Shown here piece after piece: positions 8,128-16,447 of a stretch of DNA of 39,245 bases. Under the pieces are notes generated by a model, which saw nothing but the letters and a program-made list of their open reading frames with translations, was not told where the DNA came from and made no database searches. The DNA comes from Bacteroidaceae bacterium (GTDB lineage: Bacteria > Bacteroidota > Bacteroidia > Bacteroidales > Bacteroidaceae): positions 1-39,245 of the forward strand of contig JAFZWQ010000018.1 of NCBI GenBank assembly GCA_017617235.1, in the 5' to 3' direction. Position 1 is the first letter of the stretch; every line of letters begins with the position of its first letter. A program made the position numbers and the translations under genes.

Positions 8128-10416
8128 TTATTGGACGAGAATTCGACAAACCGCGTCTTGGAAAATGCGACTTTCGGCCACGGGGGAGTTCTCATTCACA
8201 ATGGCAAAAGCCATCCAATGTCCATCGCGCCCTTGGGCATATCCTGCGAGCGAGGATAACGCTTTGGTCGTGAGTGTTCCAGTTTTTACAAAGATTTTTC
8301 CTTGACAGGGGGAACCCGTCATGCGGTAAAGTAACGAACCGTAGCGAACGGGATGGCCAGGTGTAGCTAACGCCTCTTCGATGAAATAGTGACGTATGGG
8401 TTCGTCTGTCCAGGTATAGCGAAGCAGTTCGGTCAGAAAATGTGCCGAAAGCCGGTTGTCGGGCGATAGACCGCTACCATCGTTGATGACAAACTCGTTG
8501 TTGGGCGCTATCAGGTTGGCCTGTGCCTTCATGCATTCGGCAGGTGTAACGGATAGGAAAGGATAGCGGTTGCAGGTCTGTGCGATGTGATGGAACAGAG
8601 CGTCGGCCTTGATATTGCTGCTGTGGATAAGCATGGGAGTAACGACATCGGTCAGGGGTGTCTGGTGACGGAAGATGACGCGTTCTTCGCCCTCGCTCTG
8701 AATTGTGGACTCCTTCTTTACCGTAATTCCCTTGGCTGCCATCAGGTATCGGAGGTCTTGTTCGATGCGCTGACGCCCCTTTAGCAATATGGGTAGTTTG
8801 TTGTAGGGGATGTCCCAAGAAGCGGCTGTGGCATGGGCCTTCAGGGTGTCTTCGCGAGTCAGGTCGAACTGCAGGTCGCCATGAATCTGACGTATGCCTT
8901 GCTGCCGGATGGCATCCACTATGGGTTCGAGACTTTCCAGCATGGGGTCGTCATCGAGTTCGAAGCGGATGATGCCGTTGAACGTGTCGTCCTGCTGGTT
9001 CCCACAAACCACCACCCGACTGCTGTAGGCGTGGTCGATGCCCAAAAGATTCAGGGCGGTGACGGCTGTGAGCAGCTTCATACAGGAGGCTGTCGGCACT
9101 AAGCGATGGGCATTACGGCTGTAGAGCAGGGTATCGGAGTCTATGTCGTAAACCTCAATGGCGATGTCGGCCGTGTCTAACCGCAGCGACTGAGTGTAGA
9201 GACGGTCGAGTGCAGCAATGATGTGGTCTTGGTTGCCGGAAAATGAAGGTTGGGATGTGTTGACCTGTTCGATTGGTTCGGACGACTGGGTGTAGCTGTG
9301 CATGCCACCCAAATAGTTCACGCCAAAGTAGGTCATAATCAGCGAAGCCAGCGCAACAATCGAGTATATCCTGTAGTGACGTTTGGATTGGAACCAGGGC
9401 AGACTCTTTTGGTGCAGGGGCAGGCTGTATATGAATAAGGTAACCAGAGCCCAACTTTCTTTAGGGTCCCAACTCCAGTAGGTTCCCCACGATACATTGG
9501 CCCATACGGCCCCCAGGAAGATGCCGGTTGCCAACAGGAATACAGCAGGACGAAGCACATTGCGACGAACGATGCTGACGACCAACAGGATGTAACTAAG
9601 CAGAATGGTGCCCACGTGCAGGAAGAGGTATGGCGAACGCAGTACGGGTACCAGCGGCCGCATGCAAATGGCGATTACCATATACGATGCCATTGCCGTT
9701 CCGCAAACGGCTAGCACAATGGTGGGCAGCCACGATGCGGGTTTATCCTGATTGGCCTTTTGCTTCCGTTTTCTTAGGGATATCCATACCATGCTCAGGG
9801 CCAGTAACAGGTATCCGGCATATGTGATGGCCGTTCCCCATGGGTCGTAGCTGATGGTGAAGACGCTACCCGCCTCGTCATCGTCATAGGATGTCTGATA
9901 AATGCGATACCCCTTGACCTTACCGATGTTGTTCATCGAGATGGTGGTCTCCTCTTCACGGTCTTTGGTCGCAATCACCACTTGGCTGATGTAGTCGCTA
10001 GGCGTGGTTCCGTCGGCATCGTATGTAATATGGAAATCCTTGAGTGCCAAATAGAAAGGCATCTCCTGCATGATGGTATATGTCCCCTGTTCGTCTTTTA
10101 TCCAATAGGAACGGGTGGCCTCGCCTTCGCGCAGATGAAGCATTCCCTTCCGACTGGTGACATGCGTGGTGAGTGCCCCTGCCAGAATGAGCAACAGGCT
10201 GATGTGCAACGACAGGACGGATGGTCTTCTCCGCATTTTTTGTTTCCGAAGAAGCAAACAGCCAGTCAGCGCAGTCAACGCCCATAACATGATGAACCAC
10301 CATGCTCCGTAAATGTGTTGGTGCACATACAGCGTTCCCTGTCGGCTTTCAACGAACGTAGCCATGGCAATCACAATGGCCACGATTCCCAACAGGATGA
10401 AAGGCACTTTCTTCAT
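8128..10416 (-). CDS. Fusion of cytochrome c assembly protein CcsBA with a PBP4-type D,D-carboxypeptidase
   Basis: A single 762-residue frame joins two systems. Residues 1-215 are ResB/CcsB-like (membrane spans near 5-21, 38-56, 67-85 and 196-214 around an extracytoplasmic domain). Residues 229-375 are CcsA/ResC-like with the haem-binding WWD motif WGTYWSWDPKE (310-320), a His at 267 and the terminal His373 in GMHSY. A polar linker (376-398) follows. Residues about 398-762 are an S13 (DacB/PBP4) domain with all three active-site motifs: SCMK (Ser444, Lys447), SSN (599-601) and KTG (711-713), plus DGSGLS (646-651). CcsA normally ends just after HSY on the outer face, so the peptidase would lie in the periplasm without its own signal peptide. 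ATG at 10416 shares one base with the stop of the upstream gene (TAATG). Confidence 0.88.
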   Translation of the reverse strand: MKKVPFILLGIVAIVIAMATFVESRQGTLYVHQHIYGAWWFIMLWALTALTGCLLLRKQKMRRRPSVLSLHISLLLILAGALTTHVTSRKGMLHLREGEATRSYWIKDEQGTYTIMQEMPFYLALKDFHITYDADGTTPSDYISQVVIATKDREEETTISMNNIGKVKGYRIYQTSYDDDEAGSVFTISYDPWGTAITYAGYLLLALSMVWISLRKRKQKANQDKPASWLPTIVLAVCGTAMASYMVIAICMRPLVPVLRSPYLFLHVGTILLSYILLVVSIVRRNVLRPAVFLLATGIFLGAVWANVSWGTYWSWDPKESWALVTLFIYSLPLHQKSLPWFQSKRHYRIYSIVALASLIMTYFGVNYLGGMHSYTQSSEPIEQVNTSQPSFSGNQDHIIAALDRLYTQSLRLDTADIAIEVYDIDSDTLLYSRNAHRLVPTASCMKLLTAVTALNLLGIDHAYSSRVVVCGNQQDDTFNGIIRFELDDDPMLESLEPIVDAIRQQGIRQIHGDLQFDLTREDTLKAHATAASWDIPYNKLPILLKGRQRIEQDLRYLMAAKGITVKKESTIQSEGEERVIFRHQTPLTDVVTPMLIHSSNIKADALFHHIAQTCNRYPFLSVTPAECMKAQANLIAPNNEFVINDGSGLSPDNRLSAHFLTELLRYTWTDEPIRHYFIEEALATPGHPVRYGSLLYRMTGSPCQGKIFVKTGTLTTKALSSLAGYAQGRDGHWMAFAIVNENSPVAESRIFQDAVCRILVQ

Positions 10417-11555
10417 TATAATGCCCGATATTTCGGATTGTTGTTTTTGCGGACGGCGATGCACTCCATTTCTATGAGCCATGCAGGCCTGCATACGGGG
10501 GCCAGCGTGATGACGGTGGGAATGTCAGGGAAGCGTTCGCGGAACATCTCGCTCACCACCTCGTAGTCGCCTGTGTCTCGCAAGTAAACCACCAGGTGCA
10601 TGACGTCGCTGAACTCCATCCCTCCCTCGTGCAACAGGGCCTCCACATTCTCCCACATGCGTCGTGTCTGCTGACGGACATCACCCACATGCACCACCTC
10701 GCCGCGGTTGTTGATGCTGGCCGTGCCTGAAATCAGTACATGCGTACGGTCGCCATATTCCATGCAGGTGCCGCGTTCGAAGGTTACACCGTATTCATAG
10801 GTGGGGTTCAGGTGTGTCTTGGCATAGAGGTAACGCTGCTGTCCGGGCTCGAATCCCGTGATGGCATACGTTCCCATCTGCACAAGTGCCTTGGTGTCGG
10901 CCGGTCCGCCACCGATGCCTGTCGAGGCAATGTAGTGGGTCTCGGGTGTCAGTCCCTGCCGTTCGAAGTTCTCCCGTCTGGCCCGTACCATACCTGCATA
11001 CTGGGTATCGACATCGCGGACGAAGAACCACGTGCGCAGGCAGTTGCCGGCCAGTGTGGCACCGAACTTCCCGAGCAGCTCTTCGTACTGGTTCAACAGG
11101 GTCTCTGTCTGCTGGGCCGAATCGCCCTGGTTGCATACAAATCCCATGTGCCAGATATGGCGGTATCCGTTGCTGCTGGCCACCACGGTTCCATGTTCGG
11201 TGGTAATCTCTTGTCCGCTGGTCAGATAGAGCCAGACAGCCACCTTGGAACCGTCCAAAGGCTGTTGCTGGATGACGGAAAGGGCCACTTCGGGCTCTTG
11301 CCGCATGAGGGACTGCTGGTTGGTGCTGTCGGAAAGGAAGTATCGTTTCAGAATGTATCGTGCCCCCTCGAATCCTTCCATCCCGGGCAGGCGGTCCTCG
11401 GCTTCATAGATGCGATGGAGCTGGCCTTCGAAACCCTCGTGGCGCGAGTCGACGTGCAGCATCACGTGCCACTCGCCAACACCCTCCCTGGGGCAAAACG
11501 ATGCAACTTCAACACTTACTCCTAATTCCTCTATATATAGGGTCTTAAAATTCAT
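10416..11555 (-). CDS. Rid/YjgF-family protein, chorismatase-like
   Basis: A 379-residue cytoplasmic protein. The C-terminal third looks like a RidA/YjgF domain (ISGTASI, then a long helix and VVYLRDTGDY); the middle (NCLRTWFFVRDVD, ARRENF, ASTGIGG) resembles the FkbO/Hyg5 chorismatase group, which has the same tandem fold. Rid proteins hydrolyse reactive enamines and imines; chorismatases cleave chorismate to pyruvate and a diene or hydroxybenzoate. I cannot decide between them. The ATG at 11555 is preferred over a TTG nine bases earlier, which lies against the promoter. It is coupled to the CcsBA-PBP4 gene by a one-base overlap. Confidence 0.7.
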   Translation of the reverse strand: MNFKTLYIEELGVSVEVASFCPREGVGEWHVMLHVDSRHEGFEGQLHRIYEAEDRLPGMEGFEGARYILKRYFLSDSTNQQSLMRQEPEVALSVIQQQPLDGSKVAVWLYLTSGQEITTEHGTVVASSNGYRHIWHMGFVCNQGDSAQQTETLLNQYEELLGKFGATLAGNCLRTWFFVRDVDTQYAGMVRARRENFERQGLTPETHYIASTGIGGGPADTKALVQMGTYAITGFEPGQQRYLYAKTHLNPTYEYGVTFERGTCMEYGDRTHVLISGTASINNRGEVVHVGDVRQQTRRMWENVEALLHEGGMEFSDVMHLVVYLRDTGDYEVVSEMFRERFPDIPTVITLAPVCRPAWLIEMECIAVRKNNNPKYRAL

Positions 11556-11561
11556 AGCATG

Positions 11562-11569
11562 CAAAGATA
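11562..11569 (-). promoter_or_regulatory. -7 element TATCTTTG for the Rid-CcsBA-PBP4 operon
   Basis: TATCTTTG on the minus strand is followed by six bases and the ATG at 11555, implying a leader of at most a few bases. The -33 region is AT-rich with no clear TTTG at the usual distance. It separates this operon from the cytochrome lipoprotein gene that ends at 11611. Confidence 0.6.
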
Positions 11570-11591
11570 CAATAAATAAATCAAAATTTAA

Positions 11592-11636
11592 ATATTAAAA
11601 ATTAAAAATGTCAGTTTTCAATTTCCAATTTGTTTA
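11592..11636. repeat. AT-rich degenerate tract at the end of the cytochrome lipoprotein gene
   Basis: ATTAAAAATTAAAAATG-like units followed by TTTTCAATTTCCAATTTG. On the minus strand the latter codes for the last residues NKLEIEN of the cytochrome lipoprotein, much like the KLKIED end of the C11 peptidase. Confidence 0.7.
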
Positions 11637-12375
11637 TCCAGTCATCAATGAAGGTACGAACGGCAGAAACATCGTCCTTGAACTGACTGCTCAACACTTC
11701 GGTATGGTTGTAATGAAGAATCTCCTCACCGCCTTCTGCCAGTATCTGATGAATTAGCGACTGTGAAGCATTCCCGCTCACCACACGATACATGCCTTCC
11801 TTGCGAGTGCTGGGTATGTCAACGAGGTTGTGGTATGCTTTTCCCTCCGTCAGGTTCAGGTTGGCTGCCCCATTGCCCCCGTTGCCTCCGTGACACTGGA
11901 TACACGACTGGTTGAAGACGTTATGTTGGATAACGTTGAACATGCCGACGTCTACTGTTCCCACATTCAAAAGGATGGTGTCCGTCGTCTGGGTATAATC
12001 GTCCATTCGAACGCTGGCTAGGGTAATGACACGCTGTCGCAGACGGTTTATAATAGCCAGTTCCACTGTGCTGACATTGCTGCCTACGTTGGGCATAACT
12101 AAACTGATTAGGCTGCTGTCGTCCGTTTGGGGTAGAGCATAAGTCGTAAGGGCATAGCTATTCCCACTTTCGAAGGCTGCCAATGTGAGGGCGTATTTAT
12201 CCGAAAGGTCGGACATTCCTGAGACTATAGCTGCCAGTTTTACCGTATGGCCGTTAGTCTCTTGACTAATGGTTTTCTCCACGATGTCGCCAGAGTCACA
12301 CGATGAGAGAGAAAATAAAAGTGGAAAATGAAAAATGAAAAATTGAAAGAGTTTACGTTGCATGGCAGTATGCAT
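11611..12375 (-). CDS. c-type cytochrome lipoprotein (one CxxCH)
   Basis: A 254-residue lipoprotein: hydrophobic stretch (residues 9-24) and lipobox SLSSC, then a beta-rich domain and a single haem-attachment site CIQCH followed by GGNGGNGAANLNL, the form seen in planctomycete-type cytochrome c domains. It is probably an electron carrier on the outer membrane or periplasmic face. ATG at 12375 overlaps the porin stop by one base (TAATG); ATG at 12363 is an alternative. The hydrophobic part of the signal (FIFHFPLLFS) comes from an AT-rich repeat (12313-12350). It is the last gene of imelysin-DHOR-porin-cytochrome. Confidence 0.8.
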   Translation of the reverse strand: MHTAMQRKLFQFFIFHFPLLFSLSSCDSGDIVEKTISQETNGHTVKLAAIVSGMSDLSDKYALTLAAFESGNSYALTTYALPQTDDSSLISLVMPNVGSNVSTVELAIINRLRQRVITLASVRMDDYTQTTDTILLNVGTVDVGMFNVIQHNVFNQSCIQCHGGNGGNGAANLNLTEGKAYHNLVDIPSTRKEGMYRVVSGNASQSLIHQILAEGGEEILHYNHTEVLSSQFKDDVSAVRTFIDDWINKLEIEN

Positions 12376-13622
12376 TAAAAACTGAATTGAAGTTGCAGCG
12401 AGGCGTGATGGGTGCTTATACCCAGGTCATCGTTGTCGCGATCTAGCTGTGTTGCATGACCATATCTGCCTGTAAACTGGTACATAGCCGACAGTTTCAG
12501 GTGAACCTTCGGAATGTAGTAGTTGCAGACCACTGCAGGCATGTTCAGGAAGCCGTCCCTGCTGGTTCCATTGCGATCCATGAAATCGTAGCGCGCACCC
12601 AATTGTACCGCTTTGGTAACAAAATAGCCCAGTTGGGCATAGGCTCCCCAGTAATTGAATGTACGGTCGATTTTCATTCGATTTGTGAACCCAACGTGCA
12701 TCCAGTATGCTTCTGCTCCTACATACCAGCGGTTATATAACATCGAGAATTCGCCACCCAGACGGGCATCGTTGGTGCTTTCGCTTTCGCTCTCTACATT
12801 CAGTCCTCCACTCACACCGAATTGCATGTGCCGTCCCTTGAGCATGCGGCTGTTGCCTTGTGTCATGGGCATTTTGCCCCAAGGCATGAAGGTGAGTCTT
12901 CCTGCATACAGGAGTGAGGGAATGTGCCAATCATCGCTGAAAGTCTTCGTGGCACCGTTCACTACAGAACCGCTGCCGTTCCACAAGCCTGCCTCATAAC
13001 CTATGAGCCAGCTGTCCAACTTTTGGTTCAGTTTTGCAGTACCATGAAACTGGACACCCACATCGAAACCCGTGGCTATCTGTGGCGTTACGGCATTCAG
13101 CGTGTAGGGCATGATGGTGCTTGCCGTGAGCGAGGTTGGTACGATGGGAAAGAGCGTTTCACCCAAAGTGGTCAGGTAGGCGTGAGTGAAGGGAGTTTTG
13201 AACTTACCCACGCGAAAACGTGCGGCAGGACTGATGCTATAGTCAATCCACGCCTGCTGCAGGACATTAGCTCCCGTTGCCGCTGCATTGATGGAGAGGT
13301 TGTAATCCAGTTTGCCGAATGTCTTACCCGTGAAACCAAGTATTGCATAAGGAAGTGCAAAGCCAGAATTTGCTACATTGTCTTGATTATAGGCTTTGTC
13401 CAATCCCTCATCGTCGTAGTAATTTACCTGTCCGCGTGCCTGTAGCATCAGATAGGGCTTGAAGACAAATTTGCCGTTTTTCGATTGCAAGGTAAATCCA
13501 CGATTATCGGCAATACCCAGCACTCCATTTTCCATATCGATGCCCAGCGAATCCTGCGACATTGCATTGAAAATGAGAGATTGAGAAAATGAGAAAATGA
13601 GAAATAGAAAGATTCGTTTCAT
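12375..13622 (-). CDS. Outer-membrane porin, OprO/OprP-like
   Basis: A 415-residue beta-barrel with a signal peptide, the pattern of alternating hydrophobic strands, and a terminal aromatic residue (LQLQFSF) as used for outer-membrane insertion. Features typical of the phosphate-selective porin group: FKPYLMLQARGQ near the start, FRVGKFKTPFTHAY and a barrel ending in Phe. The solute is not shown; in this setting iron, haem or an organic acid complex is possible. The signal-peptide core (LFLIFSFSQSLIF) is encoded by a TTTTCTCATT repeat. It lies 16 bases after the di-haem oxidoreductase. Confidence 0.8.
   Translation of the reverse strand: MKRIFLFLIFSFSQSLIFNAMSQDSLGIDMENGVLGIADNRGFTLQSKNGKFVFKPYLMLQARGQVNYYDDEGLDKAYNQDNVANSGFALPYAILGFTGKTFGKLDYNLSINAAATGANVLQQAWIDYSISPAARFRVGKFKTPFTHAYLTTLGETLFPIVPTSLTASTIMPYTLNAVTPQIATGFDVGVQFHGTAKLNQKLDSWLIGYEAGLWNGSGSVVNGATKTFSDDWHIPSLLYAGRLTFMPWGKMPMTQGNSRMLKGRHMQFGVSGGLNVESESESTNDARLGGEFSMLYNRWYVGAEAYWMHVGFTNRMKIDRTFNYWGAYAQLGYFVTKAVQLGARYDFMDRNGTSRDGFLNMPAVVCNYYIPKVHLKLSAMYQFTGRYGHATQLDRDNDDLGISTHHASLQLQFSF
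13568..13612. repeat. TGAGAAAA tract in the porin signal peptide
   Basis: GAGAAAATGAGAAAATGAGA-like units with about 10-base spacing. The same unit, in a different reading phase, forms the signal peptide of the lipoprotein at 25812-26234 (tract 26156-26190). Confidence 0.7.
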
Positions 13623-13638
13623 TGTAAATTGTGAATTG

Positions 13639-15132
13639 TCAAAGAGATTTTAGGAATTTGATAAGTGCCGAGCGGTCGGACTTTGACATGCGGGCGAAGA
13701 GATTCTTTGATGCTTCTGCTTCGCCACCATGCCACATGATGGCTTCTGTAAAGTTACGTGCCCGTCCGTCGTGCAGAAAATAGGTATGTCCGTTTACTGT
13801 TTGCTGCAGTCCGATGCCCCACAACGGAGTGGTGCGCCATTCGTTGCCTCGGGCCAGACCGCTGACATAGTTGTCGTTCAGTCCCACACCCATAATTTCG
13901 CTGCCCATGTCGTGCAGCAGAAAGTCGCTGTAGGGGTGTATGGTCTGGTTGCCCAGCTGGGGCACTTCCGTTCCGTTCAGCAGTGTGGCGCCTCGTGGCT
14001 TGGTGTGTAGGGTAGTCACGTGACACAGGTGACACTTCGCCTCGAAAAACATCTGTTCGCCACGTTTCACCATGCTGTTGTTCACATTTCTTCGGGCAGG
14101 AACTCCCAAGGAATGTAAATACAGGTCCACGTTCTCCATATCCTCCGTTGAAATCTCCAACTGGTCGTATAGCAGACCCATCATCGAACCCTGCTGTATC
14201 TGCCTTTGTCCCTCGCAGATTTCCTCAGGATATCGGCTGTTGGTCACGCCCATATCGCTCGAAAATCCCAGTTCCACGGTCAGGTCGGCATGTTGGGCTT
14301 TGTTGCCAGAAAGTCCCAACTGCAATTGGCCGCGTTCGTTGATGTAGTTAGCACGTCCTGATATTCCATATTCTGGATAGTTCGAACGACGGGCCAGTTC
14401 TTCGATTTCGTTGCGGTCGATAGCCATCACCTGTCCCATACCCACATGACGGAGGGGAATCCTGACAGTACAGAATAGGTCTTCTGGACGGATGGGTTCG
14501 CCCGAGTCTCGATACGTTGGTTTGTACCAGTCGGTAATGGTATATTCGGGGTAAGCCAATTCATAGGATGTTCCGTCTGGGAACTGGAACTGCTGGGTGT
14601 GCCAGCGGCATTCCAATTTACCCTCTGCAGTTACTCCATAGATGCTTTGGTCGTGGATGACACGCCCATAGTCTTGGAAAAAGGCTCCGTTCTTGCGTGT
14701 CACATACACCAGCATCGACGAGAAACCATACGAACCGCTACCGTAGACAGGAGTGCCGTCTGGATCGGTGCCTGTCTGTGTCCACAGGGCTGGTTTCGTA
14801 CGTCCGGCATTGCGATGACACGAACCACAGGAATAGCCTGCATAGACAGGTCCCAGCCCGCCACCGTAGCTATTTCCGCTGGTACGTGCATCGTCATAGA
14901 GCTTGTCGCCACGGATGAATCGTCGTTTCAGGTCACCCGTCACCCAGTCGGCTTCCGTGTCGTAGGCAAACGACGAACTGCTGTAAATGGTGGATGTTCC
15001 TGCCGACAGGGCGTAACCCTTGGGAATAGTCAAATCGCTCTCGCCTATGCCTTCGTCATCAGAACAGCCAACGACGGCCATTACTATGACCGTCGTCAGC
15101 ACCATTTTCAGATAGTGTCTCACACTTATCAT
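13639..15132 (-). CDS. Di-haem oxidoreductase lipoprotein (COG3488, DHOR)
   Basis: A 497-residue lipoprotein (lipobox VVGC, Cys23) with two covalent haem sites, CGSCH (102-106) and CHLCH (367-371), and the family tail EWRTTPLWGIGL followed by FLHDGRARNFTEAI. COG3488 proteins were named thiol oxidoreductases but are related to di-haem peroxidases; their substrate is not settled. They are often encoded next to imelysins, as here (three bases after the imelysin stop). Haem attachment would need a Ccs system, which lies about 3 kb downstream. It probably acts on the periplasmic or outer membrane surface in iron or redox metabolism. Confidence 0.88.
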   Translation of the reverse strand: MISVRHYLKMVLTTVIVMAVVGCSDDEGIGESDLTIPKGYALSAGTSTIYSSSSFAYDTEADWVTGDLKRRFIRGDKLYDDARTSGNSYGGGLGPVYAGYSCGSCHRNAGRTKPALWTQTGTDPDGTPVYGSGSYGFSSMLVYVTRKNGAFFQDYGRVIHDQSIYGVTAEGKLECRWHTQQFQFPDGTSYELAYPEYTITDWYKPTYRDSGEPIRPEDLFCTVRIPLRHVGMGQVMAIDRNEIEELARRSNYPEYGISGRANYINERGQLQLGLSGNKAQHADLTVELGFSSDMGVTNSRYPEEICEGQRQIQQGSMMGLLYDQLEISTEDMENVDLYLHSLGVPARRNVNNSMVKRGEQMFFEAKCHLCHVTTLHTKPRGATLLNGTEVPQLGNQTIHPYSDFLLHDMGSEIMGVGLNDNYVSGLARGNEWRTTPLWGIGLQQTVNGHTYFLHDGRARNFTEAIMWHGGEAEASKNLFARMSKSDRSALIKFLKSL

Positions 15133-15135
15133 TTT

Positions 15136-16311
15136 TTACTCTTCTTCGTCGCTTTCGATATCATGACTCAGGAATAAATCCTTATAGGCTTTTCCACCCT
15201 CGTAGCTCTTGGTCCATGCATTGTAGAGTTCCGTTGCATCCTGTTGCAGCAGTTTTCCCACTTGCACCATATAGTTGCCCCAACTTTGTGCATTGGCTGT
15301 GGTGTAGTCCAGATTAGCTGCATCGGTGCTGGTTCCTCCATTGATGGTGCGAGTCTGTCCGTCCTTGAAGATGAGGAACTCCATCGTGTGGAACCCACGA
15401 ACACCCTGTTTGGCCTCTACAGTCTCGTCGTCATCGCCGTCGCCCCATATCATATTGTCAAACTCTCCAGAGTTCAGAATGTTCACGATGGCTTCCTGAT
15501 CCAGAGGCCATGAGTCCATGTTGGGGTCGAGTCCCAGTGCATCTACAGGCCCAAAGAGGAAAGCCTCGCTCGTTTCCCACGGGGTACGGGCTTCGAGCCA
15601 TGCGTTGCAGCATTTCTGGAAATTCTCGTCCGATGGTGCTGTGGCAAAAGTCTTTGCAGTTTCGTAAAGGGCAGTATTCTTTTCCATCAGTTCCTTGTAG
15701 GTGGGCAATACCACATCGTTGACGTAAGTTACCAAGATGGGCTGCAGAACTTCGTCGCTGTTCACAGCTTCGTTACGCTGCAGGTAAGCCTTCAGCGATT
15801 TCAGCGTTTCCTCCAGCTCATTACAAGCCTCCACGGCTATCGTTACTTGGAGTGCATTGATGTTGTTGCGGAAGGGGGCAGGAATATTCAAAATAGTCTG
15901 GTGTGCCTTCTGGATAGCATCGTCTACCGTCTGGAACAATTCCGCATTATTCCCTTTCAACAAGGTGGCCAGCGAGTTGGCGGCAATCTGTCCGTTACGT
16001 GTGCCATAGAAGGCATTGCGGATGGACAGGATGTTGTTCGAGTAGTCCTCGCGACTATGCCAGCTGTACCACGATTCCACAGCATACAGCGCCTTTGTCT
16101 GTTCGCCGTTGTTCCACAGGTCCAGCGGGTCGCCAATCTTGGCATTGCCCACCTCGTTGGCAATGTCCATACATCCGTCGATAATCTGTTCTACACTCAC
16201 CAATGCGGGTTGTGCATCGTCGTCCCCACCGTTGTAGGGAGTTGGGTCGTCGTTACCACAGGCTGCGAAAGCCATTGTGCCCATCACGAGGGCCATTGTC
16301 TTGATATTCAT
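15136..16311 (-). CDS. Imelysin-family lipoprotein (M75, EfeO/IrpA-like)
   Basis: A 391-residue lipoprotein (lipobox AFAAC, Cys18) of the imelysin superfamily, associated with iron uptake. The signature GxHxxE is present as GFHTME (Gly306, His308, Glu311), and WLEARTPWETSEAFLFGP (238-255) is the other conserved region. An Asp/Glu-rich stretch (WGDGDDDETVEAKQ) precedes the signature and the C-terminus ends in ESDEEE, both of which could bind metal. These proteins were first called peptidases but most have no shown peptidase activity. It starts the tight imelysin-DHOR-porin-cytochrome group. Confidence 0.88.
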   Translation of the reverse strand: MNIKTMALVMGTMAFAACGNDDPTPYNGGDDDAQPALVSVEQIIDGCMDIANEVGNAKIGDPLDLWNNGEQTKALYAVESWYSWHSREDYSNNILSIRNAFYGTRNGQIAANSLATLLKGNNAELFQTVDDAIQKAHQTILNIPAPFRNNINALQVTIAVEACNELEETLKSLKAYLQRNEAVNSDEVLQPILVTYVNDVVLPTYKELMEKNTALYETAKTFATAPSDENFQKCCNAWLEARTPWETSEAFLFGPVDALGLDPNMDSWPLDQEAIVNILNSGEFDNMIWGDGDDDETVEAKQGVRGFHTMEFLIFKDGQTRTINGGTSTDAANLDYTTANAQSWGNYMVQVGKLLQQDATELYNAWTKSYEGGKAYKDLFLSHDIESDEEE

Positions 16312-16315
16312 ATCT

Positions 16316-16420
16316 TTAAAAGATTAAAAGTTCAAAAGTTTAAAAGTTCAAAAGTTTAAGCGTTTAAAGGTGATTTTTTGTTCTAAACTACTAAGCTATT
16401 AAGCTACTAAGCCACTAAAC
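16316..16420. repeat. Two unrelated degenerate tracts between the porin and imelysin genes
   Basis: 16316-16372 holds AAAAGTTC/AAAAGTTT units; 16384-16420 holds CTAAGCTA/CTAAGCCA units. Together they fill nearly the entire spacer. I see no clear TAnnTTTG promoter here. Confidence 0.7.
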
Positions 16421-16423
16421 TCT

Positions 16424-16446
16424 CCCCTCTGGGAGGCTGGGAGGGG
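16424..16446 (-). terminator. GC hairpin just after the first porin stop
   Basis: CCCCTC (16424-16429) and GAGGGG (16441-16446) form a stem one base after the stop codon on the minus strand. No T run follows, so it may slow polymerase or protect the mRNA end rather than end all transcripts. Confidence 0.4.
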
Positions 16447-16447
16447 G

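Noticed and set aside
11611-16311. Calling the locus a nitrite reductase (nrf) or terminal oxidase cluster
   Set aside because: Only single and double CxxCH proteins are present; no NrfA-like multi-haem pattern or membrane oxidase subunit is seen.
16424-16446. GC hairpin as a full rho-independent terminator
   Set aside because: No T run follows on the minus strand, so termination there is unproven; kept only as a weak feature.
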